The position numbers and the translations under genes are program-made. DNA of 64,000 nucleotides from Trichomonas vaginalis G3. Its lineage: Eukaryota; Parabasalia; Trichomonadida; Trichomonadidae. Shown here piece after piece: positions 1 through 10,450 of the stretch. The stretch's first letter is position 1. Every line of letters starts with the position of its first letter. Location: positions 18,919,962-18,983,961 of the forward strand of contig NC_067208.1 of assembly GCF_026262505.1 (NCBI RefSeq), given 5' to 3'. The notes below the pieces were generated by a model that did not search any database, had not been told where the DNA came from, and saw only the letters and a program-made list of their open reading frames with translations.

Positions 1-1076
1 AGGAATGCTGACGAAAACGTCTTAAGTAATTGCTGAAAATCATATTCCGATCGATATGGATAACCGTAAGTTGTTCTTTCTGTTTTTTGTTCAAGTAATG
101 CAAGAAATTCATTGCGGTCTGGTAAATTTTCGTTGTTAATTAAGTCATTTATGTAATAAAGTCGTTTGTTTTGTCGCTTAAATAATTCTTTGTTTTCGCT
201 TAAGAGATTTTGATGAAGATTTTTGTAATTTTTGGGAATACTGCATGCGATTCTTGCATCGATGCTTTCGTTTTGTTTATCTGAAATCTCGGAAATGTTA
301 GTAACGTCGAGAGCATCAATTCTTGCATTAAATCTAGTAAGCATTTCGAATTTATGGCATGATAAAGTGGCTACTTCAACTCTTTTGTTGAATTTTTCTT
401 CATTTTCTATTGCAAACCTTATATTGAATCTTGCAACATTTTTGGTCTTCTTTGCGATGCCATACTCGATAGTGAAAAGTTCTTTCTCGTTATCATACCC
501 AATACACTTGCATGGCTTCCAAACCATATCTCCGGCAGCATCCTGAAAGCGGGAAAACGCCGCGGGATTTTTAAGTAGTGTTTCGATAGGAAACTCCATG
601 TAGCTGGCATCGTCAAAGACTTCAAGAGGAAGAATGGTATCTTGAGGAATTGGTATGCTTTCCTTAAGTGAAGGTAAAGGTCGAAATTGTCCTGCCCTTG
701 GAGATTTAGGAACGCTGAAAGCAGGATTTGTGGCACCAAGTCGTTTATATGTTTTGTGAGTAGCTGATAACGGTATCTGATCGTCATTTAGTGATCTTGG
801 TGGACGAATTTGAAATGGAGCCTCAATCACACCTTCACTATTAGTTTTAACTTTACGAGGTGATTTGAGTTGACGAGTGCTTGAAGGTGGTTGTGGTATT
901 GAATCAAAAAGTGGCTCGGGTGTTGTTGGAGGAAGTTCCAACTCCCCAATTGAAGGAACAGTTGGATTTTCTTCAGCAAACTTAGCTGCAATGCGTTTAA
1001 AATGATCATTCTTCTCATTCATCGCATGTTCTTGATTCAAAATTCGTTCGCGACGTCCTGAGAAGCGATCAGTCAT
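1..1076 (-). CDS. Axonemal dynein heavy chain, N-terminal part (runs off window)
   Basis: A frame opens at ATG 1076 and stays open to the first base of the window, giving about 358 residues of the N-terminal tail of a larger protein. A low-complexity Pro/Ser-rich start is followed by LPLEVFDDASYMEF, then VWKPCKCIGYDNEKELFTIEYG, broken here only by eye into a WKP...YD...EYG pattern, and a stretch with RFAIENEEKFNKRVEVA. This order (PLEVFD, WKP-x-x-VLxYD, FAxExxxxFxxRV) is what I recall from the tail of axonemal inner-arm dynein heavy chains of the DNAH1 type. The protein would be a flagellar motor subunit moving along doublet microtubules. The motor domain lies outside the window, so the assignment rests on tail similarity alone. 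Confidence 0.6.
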   Translation of the reverse strand, partial: MTDRFSGRRERILNQEHAMNEKNDHFKRIAAKFAEENPTVPSIGELELPPTTPEPLFDSIPQPPSSTRQLKSPRKVKTNSEGVIEAPFQIRPPRSLNDDQIPLSATHKTYKRLGATNPAFSVPKSPRAGQFRPLPSLKESIPIPQDTILPLEVFDDASYMEFPIETLLKNPAAFSRFQDAAGDMVWKPCKCIGYDNEKELFTIEYGIAKKTKNVARFNIRFAIENEEKFNKRVEVATLSCHKFEMLTRFNARIDALDVTNISEISDKQNESIDARIACSIPKNYKNLHQNLLSENKELFKRQNKRLYYINDLINNENLPDRNEFLALLEQKTERTTYGYPYRSEYDFQQLLKTFSSAF

Positions 1077-1460
1077 CAAAAATTCTTTGAAAGATGTTAC
1101 AAGAAAAAATGCAAATTTGGGTTAAAGAATCAAAAAGAATAAAATTCTGTTTTAAAATTTCTATGATGTAAGGATTGTGTTAAAATGTAAAGTTTACAAT
1201 TGATTTTTCGTTACAAAAATTTCCCCCAAAGCAATTTCTTTGTATGAATTTCCAAATTGAGTATAAAAATGAAATTATTGCAAAAATCAATGATTATGGT
1301 GTTGTAAACAGAAATCCATCAAAAGTGACACCTCAGAAAAGCTAAAATATTGAATTTTTGGAACTTTTGATAGAGCACGTTTTTAAATATTAATTAAAGT
1401 AAATGTATATTTTGTAAAGATTCTTTTTAATAAAAAAATAAAATTTTGAAGAAGAACACA

Positions 1461-3477
1461 AAATCTTCTGAAAAATAATATCACATAAACTCATATTATT
1501 TTCTAATATATAACTATTTTATATAAAAATCAAATTCAATGATCTTAAAAGCGAAGGATAAGCCTCAAAATTTACGAATATAATGAGTGGGAATATAATG
1601 CTTATCTATCATAAAACCATATGAAATATCAATTTTTGCTTTACGCCTAATTTTTGACGACAATTAGCAAAAAATGTTAAATGTTAACACTCAGTCCATT
1701 TGAATATGAAAAATAAAATTGACTTTGATTAAATGTTTTTATTTATCATGCAATTCTTCTTGCGACCAAAGATTTGAATAAAATTTCAAAAAATAAGATA
1801 GCTTAAAAATAATATACGGTAGTGTTTACTAATAGATGAATAGTATATAAATTCTATTAAAATGGATTTGATCCAAAAAATATAAAACCAAAATAATTGT
1901 TATAATTTAAATGAAGAAGTAATTTAAAACGATTTTATTTATGATCAAATTTTATATATTTTTTTGGATCAAATCCATTTTAATAGAATTTATATACTAT
2001 TCATCTATTAGTAAACACTACCGTATATTATTTTTTAAGCTATCTTATTTTTTGAAATTTTATTCAAATCTTTGGTCGCAAGAAGAATTGCATGATAAAT
2101 AAAAACATTTAATCAAAGTCAATTTTATTTTTCATATTCAAATGGACTGAGTGTTAACATTTAAGGGTCCACTGTAAAAATTGAAAGTCTCTCAAAATTG
2201 AGAGGCGATTTGCAAATAATCGTTATCGTCTTTTTTCGAAAATCCACTTTTCCTAGTGTTCTGATTAATATTTTGTGAATGTAACAATGAAGTATATGTT
2301 TTAATAAGATGATAATATATTCTATTACTTCAAATCACATAAAAATTGCAAAATCAGCGAGTTTTATAAGAACATGATTTTTTCCTATTTTTTTGCTTCT
2401 GGATGCATGTTTTGAAAAATAGATATTTTCGAATTTTGATTTTATTATAAGTATGAATTTTATATTAGGAATTTTTTGACCTATTTCCAATCATTAATTC
2501 CTAAGTTTTTCTAGGAATTAAATTGAGAAGAAATTAGGAAATTCGCTTTAATGCCATTACATACTAATATTGTGATGCATGTAGTTTATATTTAAAGAGG
2601 CTAATGTCGGAATATCGTGCATTTTTATAAAAAATTCAAAGAATTGACAATTGGATAGCACAAATTTAATTCTCCAGACAAAGTATTATTGTTTATATAT
2701 TCAAAACATTATCCTTAGTTTTGAAATGTTGGCAAAAAATTTTCGTGTTATTTTTTGTGTTTCAGCATAAATTATGTATTTACTTATGAAAGATAAGCAT
2801 TTTATTCATTATCATAAAGATATACCATAACAAATTGATAACATTTAAAAAAAAGTGTATTTTAGTGGGTATTATTCTGGCCAATGCCATTTTTAAACGA
2901 TTTAATATTGACCATATCAATAGCCGACTCAATGTAAAAATTTAGATATTATTTTTTTCATTATTCAAACTTTGATAAATTTTAGTATAATAAATGATTT
3001 TGTTTCGTGTATGATACAGAAATGAAAAGCTTAATTAATATCATTTTGCATTTTTTCAAGAATGTTAGAGTACATCTACATTAAAAAATCGGATTCGAAT
3101 TGCGATACTGCATCAAATTGTTGCACATCTGATAAGGATCTCAAAAGAGTAAAGTTAATTTTTTTGTGTTTTTTTAAGTTTTGGGTCTGAGTAAAACACC
3201 ATCTTGAGCAATATTTTTGGGATGACGATAGGCCTTATTTGGCCTTACAGTGGACCCTTAACATTTTTTGCTAATTGTCGTCAAAAATTAGGCGTAAAGC
3301 AAAAATTGATATTTCATATGGTTTTATGATAGATAAGCATTATATTCCCACTCATTATATTCGTAAATTTTGAGGCTTATCCTTCGCTTTTAAGATCATT
3401 GAATTTGATTTTTATATAAAATAGTTATATATTAGAAAATAATATGAGTTTATGTGATATTATTTTTCAGAAGATTT
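1461..3477. repeat. Long inverted repeat, interrupted by a transposon
   Basis: Bases 1461 to about 1890 recur in inverted order from about 1950 to 3477, with near-perfect identity once the inserted element at 2164-3258 is removed. The two arms almost meet, leaving a loop of about 60 bases. A weaker, older-looking match continues outward (about 1302-1335 against about 3610-3645, around AAAAGTGACA). No open frame of note lies inside. It resembles a foldback or palindromic element of unknown family in the spacer between the dynein and coiled-coil genes. Confidence 0.8.
2164..3258. mobile_element. Non-autonomous TA-flanked DNA transposon (Tc1/mariner-like)
   Basis: The segment begins AGGGTCCACTGTAA and ends with its reverse complement TTACAGTGGACCCT, giving 14-bp terminal inverted repeats. 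It is flanked by TA on both sides. The other arm of the surrounding inverted repeat carries the uninterrupted site (AACATTTAACATTTT), which shows an empty target with one TA, so TA was duplicated. TA target duplication is the hallmark of Tc1/mariner elements. At 1,095 bp with no transposase frame it would be non-autonomous. The palindrome is therefore older than the insertion. Confidence 0.8.
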
Positions 3478-3878
3478 CATTCTATATGCCTATGAAAAGT
3501 ACTCTCAAAACTAACTTTTTCCTAATTATAATTAAATCTAGAATATTGTATTATGCTTAGTATTATTTCATTTTTCTCATTCAATTTAGAATTTACAAAT
3601 GTCAAAAAATTGAGAGCTGTCACTTTTGATGAATTTCTGTTTATTACATATGGTAATCTAGTTTAAGGGGTTTTCAATATCCTTTTTATATTTTATATTT
3701 GTGAAAATTTGAACGCTAGTTACTGAATGCATGTGATATGACTAAACTTGCTATTTTTGAATTTTGTTGTATGCAAAAATAAATGAGCACTGTTAAATTC
3801 AAAAAAAACTTATATTACATATTTTAAAATAAACATCAAACATTAAGCATTAAAACGACAATATTCATATAAAATTAC

Positions 3879-6044
3879 TTAGTCCTTTTTCGAACTTTGT
3901 TTTTCTTCTTCCTCTTCTTTCTTTTCTTCTTCCTCTTCTTTCTTTTCTTCTTCCTCTTCTTTCTTTTCTTCTTCCTCTTCTTTCTTTTCTTCTTCCTCTT
4001 CTTTCTTTTCTTCTTCCTCTTCTTTCTTTTCTTCTTCCTCTTCTTTCTTTTCTTCTTCTTCTTCTTTCTTTTCTTCCTCTTCTTTCTTTTCTTCCTCTTC
4101 TTTCTTTTCTTCTTCCTCTTCTTTCTTTTCTTCTTCCTCTTCTTTCTTTTCTTCTTCCTCTTCTTTCTTTTCTTCTTCTTCTTTCTTTTCTTCCTCTTCT
4201 TTCTTTTCTTCTTCCTCTTCTTTCTTTTCTCCTACTTCTCTTGTTTTTTCTTCTTTCTGCTCATCATGCAGATCTGCATCGTTCTTTTGATTAACAACAA
4301 CCGGAGCTTTTGTTGTAGCATCAAAGAGCTTGTTATTATTGAATTTTCTTCCTTTTTCTGTTTCCTTAATTTGTTTCTGTTCAAAAAGCTCCCTAAATTT
4401 ACTTTTAATTTCTGCCTCTTCTTCTTCAGATAACTCCATTGGTTTGTATCTATCCATAGATTCTATCCATTCTTCATCATTTTCTTTGTATGTCAAAATT
4501 CTAGAATCAACATTCTTCATTTCCAATTCTATTTTATCTTTGCTTGTTCTTTGTACTTCACTTAATGGCGGTTCATCCTCTAGTTGAGTAATTTGTTCGA
4601 CTTGAACATTTCTGTCAGCAGAGTTTTTCCTTACCTCGCCTTCTTCTTTCTCAAGAAATAACTCCACCTCATTAAGTTTATCTTCAGCACTACTTATTTT
4701 CTCTGAAATTTGTTCCATATTTTCAACATTGTTAACCTTCTTTAGGGTATCCTCAGCTCTCCACTTGTCAAGTCTTTGGCGACACCAGGAAATCCTCTCT
4801 TCAATCAAGTCAATTCTTGCAAAAACTGTCTTCTCATTCAGTTCGTTAACTATTCTGTTGCTTTTTTCCAATGCTTGATCAGTAAGTTTTGTGTCTTCTC
4901 CGATGAATTTGGTAATGTCTGCTTCCAATATCTGTATCTCTTTATCAAACTTCATTTGCAGGATATCAAATGCAGAGTTCAAGGTTTCTATGATTTCATC
5001 TTTTTCAGGAATCTTCTTCTCTAATGGTTTGCTGTTGATTTGACTTGATTCGAATTTCCGAAGAAGTTTATCAAGTTCTTCAACAAATTCTTGGTCCTTT
5101 TCGATCTTTTCTTGAGTGGATATTATTTTCTTTTGCTGTGTTACAAGTTTTCTATTCAGTTCTTTATTTATCTCTAAAATAGACTTCAAACTCTCTGATT
5201 GAGAATCTAATTTCGAAGATTGATCCATTATTTTTTTCTGGATTTGCTTGATTTTTCTGCTAATATTATTCTGAAAATCTTCTATTGCATGAATGACTAT
5301 TTCTTCCATTCCACTGCCTTGAAAATTTGTTAACAAAGATTCAAGATCTTCCTGTCCATTGCTGATATCGCGATTTTGTTTTTGTAATTCAATATATGAA
5401 TCATATTTTGACTCTAATTGGTTAATATGTGTTTGAATTTCATAGAATTTTGGTGAAAAATTATTTATATAATTTGTGGCTCTTTTGAAATAAATTGATG
5501 TGTCATTGGCTATTCTGTCTGAGTTAGTCATTAAAATAGCAATTTTATCATTAGATTCGTGTAAAGAGGATGAAAATGTTTGTTCGATATCTTCTAACAT
5601 TGAATTATTTGAATTACTAACTTTAGAAGATTGCTTGTATTTCATATCTATTGAATTTTTTAACTGTTTATTGTAAAAATTCTGCAGATCTGAGGATTTG
5701 TTATTTAATTTCAAAATATTTTTTGTTTTGATAAGTTCGATTTGGTTAATAAACATCTCAATCAATTTGTTGTTTGATTCAATTTGTTTTTGAATTGAAA
5801 TTATTTGAGGTCGAAATTCTAAATCAAGTTCGTTTAAAGTAGATTGGCGACGACTAATATTTCTATCAATTGTGTTTGATTCGCCTTGCATAGAAAATGC
5901 AAAGTCTTCTTTTGCTTTTTGAATTTCATTTAAAGAAACGAGATTTGAGAACAATGAGCCTTTTAAACCATTCTTCGAATTCCTTAAACTTGAGTTAATG
6001 TTTTTATTTGATGAGAATAGAGGAGGAAGTGTGCTATTTTTCAT
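3879..6044 (-). CDS. Coiled-coil protein with C-terminal KKEEEEE repeats
   Basis: A 721-residue frame without signal peptide or membrane segment. Residues about 60-570 are rich in heptad-like E/K/L/I patterns typical of long coiled coils. The last 110 or so residues are almost only K and E, in units of KKEEEE or KKEEEEE, ending KQSSKKD. No enzyme motif is visible. Its neighbours on the same strand are two further coiled-coil proteins and a sperm-tail PG-rich protein, so a cytoskeletal or flagellar role is plausible but inferred. The start MKNSTLPPLF lies behind an A/T-rich leader. Confidence 0.75.
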   Translation of the reverse strand: MKNSTLPPLFSSNKNINSSLRNSKNGLKGSLFSNLVSLNEIQKAKEDFAFSMQGESNTIDRNISRRQSTLNELDLEFRPQIISIQKQIESNNKLIEMFINQIELIKTKNILKLNNKSSDLQNFYNKQLKNSIDMKYKQSSKVSNSNNSMLEDIEQTFSSSLHESNDKIAILMTNSDRIANDTSIYFKRATNYINNFSPKFYEIQTHINQLESKYDSYIELQKQNRDISNGQEDLESLLTNFQGSGMEEIVIHAIEDFQNNISRKIKQIQKKIMDQSSKLDSQSESLKSILEINKELNRKLVTQQKKIISTQEKIEKDQEFVEELDKLLRKFESSQINSKPLEKKIPEKDEIIETLNSAFDILQMKFDKEIQILEADITKFIGEDTKLTDQALEKSNRIVNELNEKTVFARIDLIEERISWCRQRLDKWRAEDTLKKVNNVENMEQISEKISSAEDKLNEVELFLEKEEGEVRKNSADRNVQVEQITQLEDEPPLSEVQRTSKDKIELEMKNVDSRILTYKENDEEWIESMDRYKPMELSEEEEAEIKSKFRELFEQKQIKETEKGRKFNNNKLFDATTKAPVVVNQKNDADLHDEQKEEKTREVGEKKEEEEEKKEEEEKKEEEEKKEEEEEKKEEEEEKKEEEEEKKEEEEKKEEEEKKEEEEEKKEEEEEKKEEEEEKKEEEEEKKEEEEEKKEEEEEKKEEEEEKKEEEEEKQSSKKD
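3898..4231. repeat. In-frame 18/21-bp minisatellite
   Basis: Tandem units of TTCTTCCTCTTCTTTCTTTT-type sequence, alternating 18 and 21 bases. All are multiples of three, so unit gain or loss keeps the coding frame of the E/K tail. The complementary strand reads as a spurious F/L-rich frame. Confidence 0.9.
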
Positions 6045-6107
6045 TTAAAAATTCTTGCAAAAAAAATCTTCAAAAAAAAACGTTATTTTTGGGAAAATCT
6101 CGGAAAG

Positions 6108-6953
6108 TTAATGCCGAGATTTGTCTAGCATTAGTTTATAAGTTTTATCTTTTTCATTCGCTAAAGATTCTTCTAAATCCTGTATCTTTTTTTCATACGA
6201 TTCCTTTTGGAGTAATGTCGCTAATATTTCATCAGCGTGACAGTTGTGGCATGTGATTTGGTTTCCTTTATTTTGATTTTCTTGATTTTGGGAAGAATTT
6301 CGATATTTTTTGCAATTCTGCGATAGTTGTTTGCATTTATGCTTTAATATAACATTTTCTTTCTGAAGCTCAGTCATTCTCTCACGTAATTGGAATTCTT
6401 GAACAATCTGAAGCTGGGATGGGCTTTGATTAGACAGTTGCTTTATAGGTTGACTTCTTGTAGTTAAATTTGTGTTTTTATTCAGTACGTTCTCCTTTAT
6501 GAGATTTTGGATTTTACGATCTCGAATTTCGAGTTCTGCCTTTTGTTGACTAATTAATGATGTTATGTCTGGTTTAGGAGTATAAGTTGTGTTAGTAGGT
6601 AAGATATTTTGTTCGATATTTTTAGAACATGAATTAAATATTGCTTCCTGTTGCATTTTTTGAGTAAGAAGTGCATTCTCATCCATAAGCGATCTATTTT
6701 TCTTTTCTAGTTCTTGCAGTTTTAATTTAAATTCAATAACTTCTGCATTTATTTGAGAATTTTGATTGTTTTGTTTTTGAAGTCTATTAATTTCACTATT
6801 TGCATGAATAAGCTTTTCTTTGAACGAAAATATTTCAGATTTCAAGCGTTCTATTTCTGCATTTGCTTCTTTGAGTTGATATTTGAGTTTATCAATAATT
6901 TGCTGGCTACTGCTTTCTGAAATGTAATCACTTGTATCATCAAACTCTATCAT
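6108..6953 (-). CDS. Coiled-coil protein with CxxC motif
   Basis: A 281-residue frame that is largely coiled coil (about residues 15-100 and 165-200, then a C-terminal stretch near 245-281). Near residue 235 is the short motif ITCHNCHAD, which could bind a metal but is too small to assign to a zinc-finger family. An initiator-like TCATT sits five bases before the ATG. The gene follows the next coiled-coil gene on the same strand with about 90 bases between, and precedes the 721-residue protein with about 60 bases between. Function is not recognised. Confidence 0.7.
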   Translation of the reverse strand: MIEFDDTSDYISESSSQQIIDKLKYQLKEANAEIERLKSEIFSFKEKLIHANSEINRLQKQNNQNSQINAEVIEFKLKLQELEKKNRSLMDENALLTQKMQQEAIFNSCSKNIEQNILPTNTTYTPKPDITSLISQQKAELEIRDRKIQNLIKENVLNKNTNLTTRSQPIKQLSNQSPSQLQIVQEFQLRERMTELQKENVILKHKCKQLSQNCKKYRNSSQNQENQNKGNQITCHNCHADEILATLLQKESYEKKIQDLEESLANEKDKTYKLMLDKSRH

Positions 6954-6955
6954 CT

Positions 6956-6960
6956 AATGA
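6956..6960 (-). promoter_or_regulatory. Initiator-like motif (TCATT)
   Basis: TCATT on the minus strand, with its A about five bases upstream of ATG 6953, fits the trichomonad Inr consensus TCAYW. That element is known to lie within about 20 bases of start codons in T. vaginalis. Confidence 0.5.
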
Positions 6961-7050
6961 AAATTTAAATTCATATCTTTAACGTACAGTTTCAGAAAAA
7001 AAAATTATATTACTTGAACTTTTTAGAGTTTAACAAACAATATAATATGA

Positions 7051-8826
7051 TTAAAGAGGTGCTAATAACTTTGCATTCAAATGAAATGCGCAAACACAAT
7101 TCACTCCATGGAAAAGAATCTGAACAGATGCGAAAACTTCTTGTTCTGCGGCCAATTTTGTAACATCAACAATTGTTGAGCCGATAACATCTCCATTTTG
7201 CCGCAACAGAGATATCGATAGTCCGTTTGTCACTACTTCAATAACAAACCCTGATTTCTCGCACGTGAACAGGAGCTGCATCGGCTCTATCTGCGGCGAA
7301 AAGTGGAACATCTGTGTTGTTGCTTCGTTCTTGCAGAAATCAAATTTGAGGCAAACATAGTCTTGTGGCTTCAGGGCGAGGAAAATGTCGGAGATAGTAA
7401 AGAGTACTGCTGCCTGGCCTTCGTATAAATATATATTGTTGACTTCTGTGTAGTTTATTTGATCTTTAAAATCGTTATACCTTTCGCGCTGAGCCATGGT
7501 TATTTCGTACAATTCTTTGTTCAAAATCTTCTTTAGTTTCGATATTTTGCTGAGTTTTTGATCTTCGTATGATACTTTCTTCTCCAAAATCTCAATTTGT
7601 CTGATTACTTCATTTACATCATCAAGAGTCATCCCTTCATGCATCATATCGTATAAAAAATACATAAATTTGTGGTCTTCAAATGGATTTTGAGGGCACT
7701 TTGAGTACAAGGTGTAAAATTTGTCTCTCATCCCAGAACACTCTATTTTTAAAATTTGTATTGAATCATTTGCTTCTTTAATTGATGTTTTGACTTTTTC
7801 CAACTCTTCTTTCTTGTTTTTTACAATATTTTCTGTCTCTTTAATTGAAGATTTCAGTTTTTCTACATTCCTACGCATTTGATCAATTTCTATATCATCG
7901 TCCATTGTTTCTAGGTTGTTAGATATTATTTTTAACCCACATTCCCTTGCAATTCGGCATTTTTCTCTGCCAATATCTGATTTTATATTCAACTTAGAGT
8001 TTTGGAGGGCATTTATTTCTGTTTGAAGGCTATCTAGTTCTGGTAGCTGTGATTCTAGTTTTTTTATCTGATTTTCAAGAGCTGTTCGTTGAAGATAATG
8101 ATCTCTTTCATTTTCGATTTGTTGGTTGAGTTTATCTTCGAGCTCATTGACTCTTTGTTTCATCTTCTTTTTTTGCTGTTTCTTTTTATCGACTTGTTCT
8201 TGTAAGATTAAGATTTCGTGATCCAAGTCTGAAATTTTATCTTTAAGAGCTTTTTCTTGAAAAATCAATTCACTATCATCTGTGTTTTGTTTTTCAAAAT
8301 ATGATATTGCTGAGTCTAAATCCAATTTCATTAATTTGATTGCTGCTAAATATTGATTTTTAGAGTCCCAATCCTTGCTTAATTTAAATAATTCTTCGAG
8401 TTCTTCAATAACATCTTGCTTTTGTTGGATAGGTGAATGATTTTCGAAATCATCTAAACGATATTTTTTGTTTGGGAACACAAAAAAAGATCTAAAGTAA
8501 TTTAATTCACGCAATTCTTCATTTCTCGTAACTTCTACCCTTCTTAAAGTTAAATCTAGTTCATCAATTTGATATAAAAGATTTTTTATTTCCTTTTTGA
8601 TCTTTTTATTAATTTTTGGCATATCTTTGCCTGATATATTTGTTTCTGGTTGATTTGTTGCTTCTGTTTGTTCTTCAATTACTCGATTTTTTGATTTAGA
8701 TTTTGCTAACTTTGATTCTAGATCGAAAAGTTGCGTAGCAAGTTCATCTAAAGACATACATTCCTCGATAAAAATATCCTCCAGCTCCTTTCGAGAATAT
8801 GTCGAAAGGAGCCGATTCCTAAACAT
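7051..8826 (-). CDS. Long coiled-coil protein with beta-rich C-terminal domain
   Basis: The start MFRNRLLSTYS at 8826 is preferred over the upstream in-frame ATG at 8868, because an initiator-like TCATT lies between them. That gives 591 residues. About residues 20-440 are coiled coil, with several long E/K/L-rich helices. The last 130 or so residues change character to alternating hydrophobic strands (YLYEGQAAVLFTISDIFLAL, then VCLKFDF and LLFTCEKSGF). These could form a C2-like or other beta sandwich, as in coiled-coil plus C2 ciliary proteins. No lipid or calcium ligand pattern is clear, so the domain name is a guess. Confidence 0.7.
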   Translation of the reverse strand: MFRNRLLSTYSRKELEDIFIEECMSLDELATQLFDLESKLAKSKSKNRVIEEQTEATNQPETNISGKDMPKINKKIKKEIKNLLYQIDELDLTLRRVEVTRNEELRELNYFRSFFVFPNKKYRLDDFENHSPIQQKQDVIEELEELFKLSKDWDSKNQYLAAIKLMKLDLDSAISYFEKQNTDDSELIFQEKALKDKISDLDHEILILQEQVDKKKQQKKKMKQRVNELEDKLNQQIENERDHYLQRTALENQIKKLESQLPELDSLQTEINALQNSKLNIKSDIGREKCRIARECGLKIISNNLETMDDDIEIDQMRRNVEKLKSSIKETENIVKNKKEELEKVKTSIKEANDSIQILKIECSGMRDKFYTLYSKCPQNPFEDHKFMYFLYDMMHEGMTLDDVNEVIRQIEILEKKVSYEDQKLSKISKLKKILNKELYEITMAQRERYNDFKDQINYTEVNNIYLYEGQAAVLFTISDIFLALKPQDYVCLKFDFCKNEATTQMFHFSPQIEPMQLLFTCEKSGFVIEVVTNGLSISLLRQNGDVIGSTIVDVTKLAAEQEVFASVQILFHGVNCVCAFHLNAKLLAPL

Positions 8827-8841
8827 AAAAAAAATATAACA

Positions 8842-8846
8842 AATGA
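8842..8846 (-). promoter_or_regulatory. Initiator-like motif (TCATT)
   Basis: TCATT on the minus strand about 18 bases before ATG 8826. It fits the trichomonad TCAYW initiator and argues that the upstream ATG at 8868 is not used. Confidence 0.45.
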
Positions 8847-8914
8847 TTTTTATAAGTTCAATTAACAATATACAAACAAATAATTTATTATTCTAATATA
8901 AAGATAAAAAAAAA

Positions 8915-10450
8915 TTACAATTGATTTGGTGCTTGAGAAGATTTTCTTCCTTTGAGGTCACTTGTAGTAGACCGTGTTTTTGAAAGTCTTGATTTATCAC
9001 CTATTGTCCATTTTGGCAAGTTATTTCCGCTGCGAATGTCATAGGCTCCTGGTCCAGGCACTGAAAGATCTTTTGGCAGCCAATCATCTCTAACCATTGG
9101 TCCTTTAACTGAAAAGGCACTAAATGACCTGAATGATGGATTATCAGGGGAGTAATCAGTTGGTCCAGGCATAGGTTGAGCAGTTTTCTCTGGGAACTTA
9201 AGGCCGATCTTAATATCACGTTGATCTAAGGTAGATTGGAGAACTACATGTTGACAATCAACAGTTGCAACATCAGTAAAATCTGTTCTACATTGAGGAG
9301 CAATAGTCTTTTGTTTAACTTCGGGAAAGCGGCGAGTATTTTCATATGGCGCATTGCAGTCATTTATAGATCTGGATGTTGCAGTCCTTGGCCTGATTGC
9401 TGGGCCAATTTTGTGGCTGAATTCTGTTGTAATTTCGTATGCTCCAGGACCAGGAGTTGAGCTATTACTGCTCCTTGTATTGTGAGAACGTCTTGATGTG
9501 CTTAATCCGCCTCTATTAGATAATCGAGAAGAATCTGCATTTGAGTTTTGATTATTTGATGAATTATTGAATGCACTAGCATCATTATCGGGAACATCTG
9601 AATGTATCTTGGTTCTTCGAGTTGAATTAGGAGAAGTTGCGGTTTTTGTTGGCTTTCCGTTTAATTTTGTTGGCGGACCAAAATCTTCGTTTTGGTTATT
9701 GTAATCGCTAGCTGAACTTGGAGGAAAATTTATAGAATTTCGTGAGTTATCACGACGAGAGATCGTCCAAGCTGGACTTCCACTTCCAATTCTACTAGGT
9801 TGATTGTACGTGTATCCAGGATTCTTATCTCTTGATTCCATTTGACCTGTTCTTGGGCGTATTGCGGTGCGGGGAGTATCGCTACCAACTTTACTTCTGG
9901 TTGAATATGCCGCAGGACCAGGTGAATCAGGAACAAGATCTAGTACAATAGGGCCGCGTGAAACCATTGCGGGTACCTTAGTTCCAGATAGATCTTGAAT
10001 TGAATAATCAGCGGGTCCAGGTAAATGAGAAGTATCTGGATCTTTATACCTGTTTTTAATTTTTACAGATTTTGTAAAGTATTCTTTTGGATTTGGTAAA
10101 AATTCTGGTCCTGCGGTATCTTGAATTGCTCTATCTTTGTATCTTGGACCAATCGCTGATTTCCTGCCGCCAAGGGTACTTGTAAGTGGCATATAATCAA
10201 CATTGGCTGTGAGAGATTTTTTCTCTTGATATCTTGGTCGAATGGTAAAGCCAATAGAATATTGATTACCAAACGATGACCTCAAATCATCGCCGTAAGC
10301 TCCAGGCCCAGGAGTCGAATCATATCTTGAAACAGCAGGAAAATCTTTGAGACTCATAACTTTATATTTTTGACAAATATCAAAATAACGTTTTTTATCT
10401 CTTATCTCTCTATGTATTTTATCAAGTACATCTTTATTGGGATAGTGCAA
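8915..10450 (-). CDS. Sperm-tail PG-rich (SHIPPO) repeat protein
   Basis: Contains several STPGPGAY-type motifs (DSTPGPGAYGDD, SSTPGPGAYEI, VPGPGAYDIRS) and variants such as LPGPADYS, SPGPAAYS and MPGPTDYS, spread over the whole length. Such repeats define the sperm-tail PG-rich family (ODF3/SHIPPO and related ciliary microtubule-associated proteins), expected on flagellar or other stable microtubules. The frame at 10450 begins with TTG, not ATG. The first in-frame ATG is at 10357 (MSLKDFPAVSRYDS), which is typical for the family. The extra 31 residues look codable, so an upstream exon or start cannot be excluded. Confidence 0.8.
   Translation of the reverse strand: MHYPNKDVLDKIHREIRDKKRYFDICQKYKVMSLKDFPAVSRYDSTPGPGAYGDDLRSSFGNQYSIGFTIRPRYQEKKSLTANVDYMPLTSTLGGRKSAIGPRYKDRAIQDTAGPEFLPNPKEYFTKSVKIKNRYKDPDTSHLPGPADYSIQDLSGTKVPAMVSRGPIVLDLVPDSPGPAAYSTRSKVGSDTPRTAIRPRTGQMESRDKNPGYTYNQPSRIGSGSPAWTISRRDNSRNSINFPPSSASDYNNQNEDFGPPTKLNGKPTKTATSPNSTRRTKIHSDVPDNDASAFNNSSNNQNSNADSSRLSNRGGLSTSRRSHNTRSSNSSTPGPGAYEITTEFSHKIGPAIRPRTATSRSINDCNAPYENTRRFPEVKQKTIAPQCRTDFTDVATVDCQHVVLQSTLDQRDIKIGLKFPEKTAQPMPGPTDYSPDNPSFRSFSAFSVKGPMVRDDWLPKDLSVPGPGAYDIRSGNNLPKWTIGDKSRLSKTRSTTSDLKGRKSSQAPNQL

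Noticed and set aside
232-546. 104-codon plus-strand frame
   Set aside because: Lies opposite the dynein heavy chain frame, which has clear protein-family motifs.
3897-4433. 178-codon F/L-rich plus-strand frame
   Set aside because: It is the complement of the E/K repeat tail of the coiled-coil gene.
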